NCBI GenBank assembly: GCA_027306995.1
Contig: DAHUXS010000012.1
Location: forward strand, 1-64,000
Direction of reading: 5' to 3'
DNA: 64,000 bases
Source: Lysobacter sp.
GTDB taxonomy: Bacteria; Pseudomonadota; Gammaproteobacteria; Xanthomonadales; Xanthomonadaceae
This document shows positions 8,283 through 17,254 of this stretch, one piece after another. The position numbers and the translations under genes are program-made. The notes beneath the pieces are model-generated. The model searched no databases. It was given only the letters and a program-made list of their open reading frames with translations, and was not told where the DNA came from. Position 1 is the stretch's first letter, and each line of letters starts with the position of its first letter.

Positions 8283-9869
8283 ATGAACCACGCCTCCAAA
8301 TTCGTTTCACTGACGCTCGCCACCGCACTGATGGGTTGCTCGCCGTCGCCGCAATCCTCCGCGACCCCGGCGCCCGGCAACACCGCGCAGACCGCGATTG
8401 GCCAAGCGGCTCAGAACGCCATCGCCGAAGCGCGCACCAAGCTCGAGACCGAGAACATCAAGCTCGGCCAGGGCAACGGCATCCACATCAACGGCGGCAA
8501 GACCCCGTCCAACCTGCCGCTGGCGGAAATCACCCCGAAGGGCGATTTCATCGTCGACGGCAAGAACATCGCCGTCGATGCCAACCAGCGCGCACTGTTA
8601 CTGGACTACCGCAAGCACGTGATCGACATCGCCAGCCTCGGCATGACGATCGGCGCGAAGGGCGCGGACCTTGCCGGCACTGCGGTCAACGAGGCGCTGG
8701 CCAGCATCTTCACCGGCAAGACCGACCAGGTCGAAAAGCGCGTGAACGCACAGGCGGAAACATTGAAGGCCGATGCGCAGCAGATCTGCGCGTCGCTGCC
8801 GGCGATGCGCGTGACCCAGGACAAGCTCGCGGCGGCGCTGCCGGCGTTCAAGCCCTACGCCACCATGACGCAGGACGAGATCGACAACTGCAACAAGGAC
8901 AGCAATGACCATGTCGTTGTCCGCGGTCCATCCTCCGGCCCGAACGCCGATTCCGACAACGACTCGGATTCCGATTCCGGCTCGACGGCTGCAGCTGCAG
9001 CCGCGGCGGCGATCCCCACGCCACCGGTGCCGCCGACTCCGCCCATGCCTCCTGTGCCGCCGAAGAACGACTTCGCGAACACGCCTTGCGCCTTCCAGCG
9101 TCCGATCAACCTCGCGCTCGATACCCGCGGCATTCGCACGGTGCGTTTCGACCTGCAGAGTGACGACCTGACCGCGGACGCTGTTTCCGGTGGCGGCACC
9201 GTCAGTGGCCGCGCCTGCGCGTCGTCGCAGTCGTCGCTCGACACCATGAAGGTGGAACAGCAGCGCAATGGCGACACCCTGGTCGTGCGCGCGTGGCATA
9301 CCGACGGCTTCACCGGCCGCTCCAACATCAGCATCGGCCCGATCCGCATGAGCCGCTACAGCATGATGCAATTGCAGGCCAAGGTGCCCGACAACGTGAC
9401 GGTCGAAGTCACTGCCAAGTCCGGCGACGTGGTCATCCGCAATGCCGCGCGCACCAGCCTCGACCTCGGCTCCGGCGACGGCCAGTTGCTCGGCGTGCGC
9501 GGTGATGCCTTCGCCAAGCTGGGATCGGGCGACCTGGTTGTCGACGGTGCGCGCAACCTGCACGTCCTCAGCATCGGTTCCGGCGACGCCAAGCTGCAGA
9601 ACATCGCGGGTGCGGTCAACATCGACACCATGGGTTCGGGCGATGCCAGGATCGCGACCGCGGGATCGGTCGAGGTCGGCACCGTCGGTTCGGGCGATGT
9701 CGTCATCGGCGGCATCCGCGGCAATGTCCACGTCGCCGCGGTCGGCTCCGGCGATGTCACTGCCAATGACGTACAGGGCGACCTGCGCGTCGACACCATG
9801 GGTTCCGGCGACGTCAACCACAAGAACATCGGCGGAAAGATTTCGGTGCCGAAGAAGAACGACGACTGA
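8283..9869 (+). CDS. DUF2884-like lipoprotein with C-terminal GSGD-repeat (DUF2807-like) domain
   Basis: Predicted lipoprotein of 528 aa; lipobox ALMGC at about residues 15-19. Residues about 55-210 resemble the DUF2884/YggN family of small periplasmic proteins. A Ser/Asp-rich, poly-Ala and PP-rich linker (about 225-265) follows. The C-terminal half carries seven GSGD units spaced 18-21 residues apart, a parallel beta-helix pattern like the head-GIN/DUF2807 domain. A GGAG precedes the ATG. It is the last gene of the GntR-ABC operon and a hairpin terminator follows. This two-domain combination is unusual; the repeats suggest a surface or periplasmic scaffold, but function is unknown. Confidence 0.85.
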   Translation: MNHASKFVSLTLATALMGCSPSPQSSATPAPGNTAQTAIGQAAQNAIAEARTKLETENIKLGQGNGIHINGGKTPSNLPLAEITPKGDFIVDGKNIAVDANQRALLLDYRKHVIDIASLGMTIGAKGADLAGTAVNEALASIFTGKTDQVEKRVNAQAETLKADAQQICASLPAMRVTQDKLAAALPAFKPYATMTQDEIDNCNKDSNDHVVVRGPSSGPNADSDNDSDSDSGSTAAAAAAAAIPTPPVPPTPPMPPVPPKNDFANTPCAFQRPINLALDTRGIRTVRFDLQSDDLTADAVSGGGTVSGRACASSQSSLDTMKVEQQRNGDTLVVRAWHTDGFTGRSNISIGPIRMSRYSMMQLQAKVPDNVTVEVTAKSGDVVIRNAARTSLDLGSGDGQLLGVRGDAFAKLGSGDLVVDGARNLHVLSIGSGDAKLQNIAGAVNIDTMGSGDARIATAGSVEVGTVGSGDVVIGGIRGNVHVAAVGSGDVTANDVQGDLRVDTMGSGDVNHKNIGGKISVPKKNDD

Positions 9870-9890
9870 TTCAACCTGGATGATGCATTC

Positions 9891-9924
9891 GATCCGGCGT
9901 CCACGCGGCGCCGGATTCGTTTTC
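9891..9924 (+). terminator. Rho-independent terminator of the GntR-ABC operon
   Basis: Stem TCCGGCG (9893-9899) pairs with CGCCGGA (9909-9915), followed by TTCGTTTT. It lies between the lipoprotein gene and the convergent fumC. Confidence 0.7.
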
Positions 9925-9929
9925 GAGGC

Positions 9930-11330
<1,401 letters not shown>

Positions 11331-11345
11331 GGCATGCTCCGGGAA

Positions 11346-12747
<1,402 letters not shown>

Positions 12748-12764
12748 CGCGCCATTACGGCCAC

Positions 12765-12795
12765 AAAAAAACCGCTCCCTAGGGAGCGGTTTTTG
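12765..12795. terminator. Bidirectional terminator between purB and the GST gene
   Basis: Perfect palindrome ACCGCTCCCTAGGGAGCGGT (12771-12790) flanked by a run of A on the left and of T on the right, so it can terminate both convergent genes. Confidence 0.9.
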
Positions 12796-12810
12796 TTTGT
12801 GCGACAGGAA

Positions 12811-13428
12811 TTACTTGGCGTGATGCCCCAGGCCTTCCGCCTCCAGCGCTGCCTGTACCGCCGGACGCTCCTGCACGCGTTTCTGGAAATCCGCCAACGC
12901 CGCGAACGCCGAGAGATCGACATGCACGGCCTTGGCCCAGCGCGTCACCGTGAACAGATAGGCGTCGGTGACGCTGAACTGCTCGCCCATCAACCACGGC
13001 TGCTTGGCCAGGATCGCATCGAGCAAGGCATAACGCTTCTGCAAATAAGCCTTGCGATTGGCGACGGTCGCTTCCGGCGTATCCGGGGCGAACAGCGGGC
13101 TGTAGCTCTTGTGGATTTCCGAAGTGATGTAGTTGAGCAGCGACTGCAGCTGGTAGCGCGCCATCGTGCCGTTGGCTGGCGCAAGGCCGCTTTCCGGCTT
13201 CAGGTCGGCGAGGTACTGGTCGATCGCCGGGCCCTCGGTCAGCAGTTCGCCGCTATCGAGCTCCAGCGCAGGCACATAACCCTTGGGATTGATCGCGAGA
13301 TAGTCGCGGCCATCCGAGGTCTTCTTTTCCTTCAGGTCGACCTTGTCGAGCGTCAGGCCGATACCGGCTTCAAGGGCGACGATGTGTGGCGCGAGCGAGC
13401 AGGCACCGGGGGAGTAATAGAGCTTCAT
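12811..13428 (-). CDS. Beta-class glutathione S-transferase
   Basis: Cytoplasmic GST of 205 aa. The thioredoxin-like N-terminal domain starts MKLYYSPGACSLAPHI with Cys10, the hallmark residue of bacterial beta-class enzymes; GYVPALEL contains the cis-Pro of the glutathione site, and LTEGPAI follows. The helical C-terminal domain carries the N-capping motif FSVTDAYLF. It is divergent from the HxlR regulator at 13575, with an inverted repeat in between, which suggests control by it. Likely role: conjugation or reduction of electrophiles. Confidence 0.94.
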   Translation of the reverse strand: MKLYYSPGACSLAPHIVALEAGIGLTLDKVDLKEKKTSDGRDYLAINPKGYVPALELDSGELLTEGPAIDQYLADLKPESGLAPANGTMARYQLQSLLNYITSEIHKSYSPLFAPDTPEATVANRKAYLQKRYALLDAILAKQPWLMGEQFSVTDAYLFTVTRWAKAVHVDLSAFAALADFQKRVQERPAVQAALEAEGLGHHAK

Positions 13429-13500
13429 GCGTTCTTCCTGGTCATGGATGGATGGTCTCGATGGCGTGTCGCCATCGACCTGCGCATCCTAAACCGGCAT

Positions 13501-13563
13501 GGTTACTGTTGGATACCACATAACCACCAGTTACCGATAGAATGCGGTATCCCCGAAGTAACC
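13501..13563. promoter_or_regulatory. Large inverted repeat in the GST-hxlR intergenic region
   Basis: Two composite arms face each other: GGTTACT-N3-GGATACC (13501-13517) and GGTATCC-N4-AGTAACC (13546-13563). The arms are nested inverted copies with 28 bases between. An extra AGTTACC lies in the centre (13529-13535). This is the expected layout for a dimeric HxlR regulator binding between itself and its divergent target. Confidence 0.65.
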
Positions 13564-13574
13564 AGTGATCCTCC

Positions 13575-13949
13575 ATGGGCCTGCCCCTCCGTCGCAGCAA
13601 GGTCGAACCGCCACCGGTCTGCCCGCTCACCGAATGCATGACGCTGCTGCGCGGCGCCTGGTGTCCCAACGTGATCTGGTATCTCAGCGGTGGTCCGCGC
13701 CGTTTCGGCGAGTTGCGCGTGGACATTCCCCGCGTGTCTGCGCGCGTGCTCACCGCGCGCCTGCGCGAACTGGAAGCGAAGGGCGTGATCGCGCGCGAGG
13801 TGCTGGCGACATCGCCACCCTCGGTGGAATACAGCCTGACCGAGCTCGGCGAGGAACTGGTGCCGGCGATCCGAGCGATCGTCCGCGTTGGCATGCGCTT
13901 GAACGAGCACGCCCAGCATTGCCCCACGCCACGCAGGAAAGCCGCGTAA
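13575..13949 (+). CDS. HxlR-family transcriptional regulator
   Basis: Winged-helix regulator of 124 aa. The family pattern is clear: a Cys near the N-terminus (CPLTECMTLLRGAW, Cys at about 16 and 21), PRRFGELRVDIPRVSARVLT for the recognition helix and EYSLTELGEEL for the wing. HxlR proteins with an N-terminal Cys often sense oxidants, aldehydes or quinones, which fits the divergent glutathione transferase; the signal is inferred. The stop is eight bases before the DUF488 gene. Confidence 0.93.
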   Translation: MGLPLRRSKVEPPPVCPLTECMTLLRGAWCPNVIWYLSGGPRRFGELRVDIPRVSARVLTARLRELEAKGVIAREVLATSPPSVEYSLTELGEELVPAIRAIVRVGMRLNEHAQHCPTPRRKAA

Positions 13950-13957
13950 CTCCAAAA

Positions 13958-14506
13958 ATGCCTGTCTTCTTCACCATCGGTCATTCCAATCGTAGCCTCG
14001 ATGCATTCATCGACCTGCTGGCCGAATCGAAGATCGAACGCGCGGTCGATGTACGGACCTTCCCGCGTTCACGCACCAACCCACAGTTCAACATCGACAC
14101 CCTGCCCGCTGCGCTGAGGGAACACGGCATTGCTTACGAACATCTGGCCGCGCTCGGTGGCAGGCGCGGCAGCGTGCACGACACGATCCCGACCCGGGTC
14201 AACGGCCACTGGGACCACCAAAGCTTCCACAACTACGCCGATTACGCCCTGTCACCGGCGTTTCGCCACGGCCTCGATCACCTGATCGCCGAAGGCGAAC
14301 GCCAGCGTTGCGCGGTGATGTGTTCGGAAGCGGTGTGGTGGCGCTGCCACCGCCGGATCATTTCCGACTACCTGCTCGCGCGCGGCGAGACCGTTCTGCA
14401 CATCCTCGCGCCGGGACGCGTCGATCCCGCCGTGCCCAACGAGGGTGCCGAATTCCACGCCGGCGGCAGCATCACTTATCCCGGCGCGCCGACGCTGTTC
14501 GATTGA
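13958..14506 (+). CDS. DUF488 family protein
   Basis: Cytoplasmic protein of 182 aa of the DUF488 family (FTIGHSNRSLDAFIDLL start, VDVRTFPRSRTNP, then MCSEAVWWRCHRRIISDYL). The conserved C-E...CHR cluster near residues 120-132 is the family hallmark, suggestive of metal or nucleic acid binding, but the function is not established. It begins eight bases after hxlR, so it may be co-transcribed. The ATG at 13958 fits the family start; longer in-frame extensions upstream overlap hxlR and are not real. Confidence 0.9.
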   Translation: MPVFFTIGHSNRSLDAFIDLLAESKIERAVDVRTFPRSRTNPQFNIDTLPAALREHGIAYEHLAALGGRRGSVHDTIPTRVNGHWDHQSFHNYADYALSPAFRHGLDHLIAEGERQRCAVMCSEAVWWRCHRRIISDYLLARGETVLHILAPGRVDPAVPNEGAEFHAGGSITYPGAPTLFD

Positions 14507-14532
14507 TCGATCCCGACAGGGCTTGCGGCACA

Positions 14533-15465
14533 ATGGACGCCCATTCCCCCACGATCCATCGCCCCGTGTCGATCCGTCGCCTTCCCCTTCTTTCGACCCT
14601 CTTCGCCATCGGTGTTCTTGCTGGCTGGCAGTCGCCCGCATTCGCCAGCGATGTCCCGCAATGTCCGGCAGACGCCAGTCCGATGGACGGCTGGAGCGAC
14701 CGCGCGCCGCCGCGAAAAATCTTTGGCAATACCTACTACGTGGGCACCTGCGGCATCAGCTCGATCCTGATTGTCGGCAAGCAGGGCGCGATCCTGATCG
14801 ACGGCGCCACCGACAAGGCGCCGGCGGCGATCGAGGCCAACATCCGTGCGCTGGGTTTCAAACCGAGCGACGTGAAACTCATCCTGAGCACGCACGACCA
14901 CAACGATCATGCCGGCGGCCTGGCGCAGTTGCAGCGCGACAGCGGTGCCCCGGTGCTCGCGCGGGCACCCGCGGCTGCGACCCTGCGCCGCGGATCCAGC
15001 GATCGCAGCGACCCGCAGTTCGGCGAGTTGGGCAAGTTCCCGCGCGTCGCCCAAGTGCGCGTCATCGCCGACGGGCAGACCGTGAAACTTGGTGATCTGA
15101 AGCTGGTCGCACACGCCACGCCCGGCCACACACCTGGAAGCACCAGCTGGACCTGGCGATCCTGCGAGGGCGAGCGTTGCGCGAACATCGCCTACGTCGA
15201 CAGCCTGACCGCGATCTCCAACAAGCAGTACCGCTACGGCGATCATCCCGCCTACGTCACGGCATTTCGCCACACCATCGCCACCGTCGCGTCATTGCCC
15301 TGCGACCTGCTGCTAACCCCGCATCCGACCGCCAGCGAGATGTTCGCGCGATTCGTCGGCACCAAGCCACTGATCGATGCCGGAGCCTGCAAGGCGTTTT
15401 CGCTGCACGCAGGCGAAGCATTGAACCAACGCCTAGCCGATGAAGCGAACGGAAAAGCGCCATGA
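14533..15465 (+). CDS. Subclass B3 metallo-beta-lactamase
   Basis: Exported zinc hydrolase (310 aa) predicted to open beta-lactam rings, including carbapenems. After the signal peptide (RRLPLLSTLFAIGVLAGW, cut after AFA), the mature part follows the L1/B3 pattern: GNTYYVGTCGISSILI, zinc site 1/2 residues in STHDHNDHAGG (HxHxDH), His in ATPGHTPGSTSWTW, the conserved YVDSLTA and the last His in LLTPHPTASE. No B1/B2 zinc-site Cys is seen. GTG at 14566 is an alternative start giving a shorter, more usual signal peptide. Its stop overlaps the roxA start (ATGA, 15462-15465), so expression is linked to a housekeeping gene. No ampR-like regulator is adjacent. Confidence 0.9.
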   Translation: MDAHSPTIHRPVSIRRLPLLSTLFAIGVLAGWQSPAFASDVPQCPADASPMDGWSDRAPPRKIFGNTYYVGTCGISSILIVGKQGAILIDGATDKAPAAIEANIRALGFKPSDVKLILSTHDHNDHAGGLAQLQRDSGAPVLARAPAAATLRRGSSDRSDPQFGELGKFPRVAQVRVIADGQTVKLGDLKLVAHATPGHTPGSTSWTWRSCEGERCANIAYVDSLTAISNKQYRYGDHPAYVTAFRHTIATVASLPCDLLLTPHPTASEMFARFVGTKPLIDAGACKAFSLHAGEALNQRLADEANGKAP

Positions 15466-16634
15466 TCGAAATCGATGCCATTGATGGCCCCGCGCCCCTG
15501 GGCATGGCGCCCGAGCGTTTCCTGCGCGAGTACTGGCAGAAGAAACCGTTGTTGATCCGCAACGCCTTCCCGCATTTCGAATCGCCGATCCAGCCGGAAG
15601 ACCTGGCCGGGCTCGCCTGCGAGGAAGGCGCGCTCGCGCGCATCGTCAGCCATGACCAGGCAAATGACCGCTGGACGCTGGAAACCGGCCCGTTTCCGGA
15701 AGAGAAATTCCCGGCGATGCCGCATCACGACTGGACGGTGCTGGTGCAGGACGTCGACAAGTGGGACGCCGACGTGCGCGCGCTGCTCGATGCCTTCCCG
15801 TTCCTGCCGCGCTGGCGGATAGACGACATCATGGTGTCGTTCGCGGCGCCGGGTGGATCGGTCGGCGCGCATATCGACAATTACGACGTCTTCCTGCTGC
15901 AAGGTGTTGGCCACCGTCGCTGGCAGATCGACACCCATCCCGATCCGGAATCCGAATATCGCGACGACGTGCCGCTGCGCCTGCTACGCGACTTCAAGCC
16001 CAATCACGAGTGGATCCTCGGACCGGGCGACATGCTCTACCTGCCGCCCGGTGTGGCCCACCACGGCATCGCCGAGGACGCTTGCCTGACGATTTCGATC
16101 GGCTTGCGCGCGCCGTCCACCGCGGAACTGCTGATCCACCAGGCCGACACCCTCGCCTTCGATGCCGACGAACGCGTGCGTTACGTCGATCCCGACCTGG
16201 CGCTGCCTGCCGATCCCAACGAAATCGACGATGCCGCGCTCGATCGCGCCCTTGCCGCGCTCTCCCGCATCCGCCTCGAGGGTCGCGACCAGATCGGCGA
16301 ATGGTTCGGTCGCTTCATCTCCGCCTATCGCGTCGCCGAAGGCCAGGCACCGACAGGCGATGACGCCTCGGGCCTCGACATCGCCGAAAGCATCCATGGT
16401 GGCGAAACATGGATGCGCCATCCGCACACACGCATGGCCTGGCGTCGCCTTTCCGACGGCAGCGCCCTGCTGTTCGCCAACGGCGCGGCGTGGCCGGCGA
16501 CGGTGGATGACGCGAAAGTGCTGGCCGGCGCGCAGTGGCTGGATGGCGATACGCTTGCCGCATTGAGCTCGGCCGGTCGCGAACTGTTGCAGACGCTGGC
16601 CGATGGTGGCTATCTGCTTCCGGAATCGTCATGA
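15462..16634 (+). CDS. roxA: Ribosomal protein uL16 arginine 3-hydroxylase (JmjC cupin)
   Basis: 2-oxoglutarate/Fe(II) oxygenase of the YcfD/RoxA type (390 aa) that hydroxylates an Arg of ribosomal protein L16. N-terminal FLREYWQKKPLLIRNAF is characteristic. The iron triad is His137 and Asp139 in GAHIDNYDVFLLQ and His200 in PPGVAHHGIAED. A C-terminal dimerisation/winged-helix region follows. It overlaps the beta-lactamase before it and the DUF7931 gene after it by four bases each. Confidence 0.95.
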   Translation: MIEIDAIDGPAPLGMAPERFLREYWQKKPLLIRNAFPHFESPIQPEDLAGLACEEGALARIVSHDQANDRWTLETGPFPEEKFPAMPHHDWTVLVQDVDKWDADVRALLDAFPFLPRWRIDDIMVSFAAPGGSVGAHIDNYDVFLLQGVGHRRWQIDTHPDPESEYRDDVPLRLLRDFKPNHEWILGPGDMLYLPPGVAHHGIAEDACLTISIGLRAPSTAELLIHQADTLAFDADERVRYVDPDLALPADPNEIDDAALDRALAALSRIRLEGRDQIGEWFGRFISAYRVAEGQAPTGDDASGLDIAESIHGGETWMRHPHTRMAWRRLSDGSALLFANGAAWPATVDDAKVLAGAQWLDGDTLAALSSAGRELLQTLADGGYLLPESS

Positions 16635-17122
16635 ACGAGTCGCCATTCAACGGACGTATCGATGGACTCGACGCGGTCATCGTGGCTGCGACTGCCGTGC
16701 TTCAGACCAGCTCGCGCCGAATCTGCCTGTTCGCGCCAAAACTGGAAGCCCGGCTGTGGAACCAGCCGGCGGTGGTCGATGCCCTGCGCGGATTCGCCGT
16801 CTCGGGTCGCGAACGCGAAATCCGCATCCTCGTCGGCGAACCGGCTGACCTCGCCCGTGATTGCGGCGCCCTGGTCGCCCTGCACCAGCGCCTGCCCACC
16901 ACCCTGCAGCTGCGCCAGCCACTGGAGGGCGACGAATGGCCGGCCCAGCATCCGTTCCTGCTGGGGGATGACGGCGCGATCCTGCGACTGGATGGCGACG
17001 GACGCCTCGGCGGCGAAATCATCGCGGCCGAAGCCGGCCAGGGACGCGTCTTCCAGTCCCGTTTCGATGGCAGCTGGGAGCGGGCTCGACCAATGTCTGA
17101 ACTGCGCGCTCTCGGAATTTGA
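16631..17122 (+). CDS. DUF7931 domain protein
   Basis: Conserved xanthomonad-type protein of 163 aa, probably cytoplasmic. The DUF7931 pattern is seen as an N-terminal helix, SSRRICLFAPKLEARLWNQP, a region REIRILVGEPADLARDCGAL and HPFLLGDDGAILRLDGDG. The fold resembles a nuclease/phospholipase D-like half-domain without HKD motifs. It starts inside the roxA stop codon (ATGA) and so is translationally coupled to it. Biochemical function unknown. Confidence 0.8.
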   Translation: MNESPFNGRIDGLDAVIVAATAVLQTSSRRICLFAPKLEARLWNQPAVVDALRGFAVSGREREIRILVGEPADLARDCGALVALHQRLPTTLQLRQPLEGDEWPAQHPFLLGDDGAILRLDGDGRLGGEIIAAEAGQGRVFQSRFDGSWERARPMSELRALGI

Positions 17123-17145
17123 TGCAGTGCAGAGCCGGCTGAGCC

Positions 17146-17151
17146 TATAAT
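17146..17151 (+). promoter_or_regulatory. Candidate -10 box for sucA
   Basis: A perfect TATAAT lies about 100 bases before sucA in the otherwise GC-rich 132-base gap after the DUF7931 gene. A TGCAGT 17 bases further up is the best -35 and is poor, so an activator may be needed. Confidence 0.5.
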
Positions 17152-17254
17152 TCGCAGTTCGACTGATCCAGCGCATTCAGCCGGTCTGTTGCACTGGAAA
17201 ATCAGCCACTTGCACCATCCCTGACCCCGGCGACATCGCGAGTATCTCCCCATC

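Noticed and set aside
9450-9850. Repeated GGTTCGGGCGA-like units
   Set aside because: They are coding repeats (GSGD) of the lipoprotein, not a DNA repeat array.
14533-15465. Glyoxalase II or other MBL-fold hydrolase
   Set aside because: The signal peptide, the YVDSLTA stretch and the LLTPHP zinc site match L1-type B3 enzymes, not glyoxalases.
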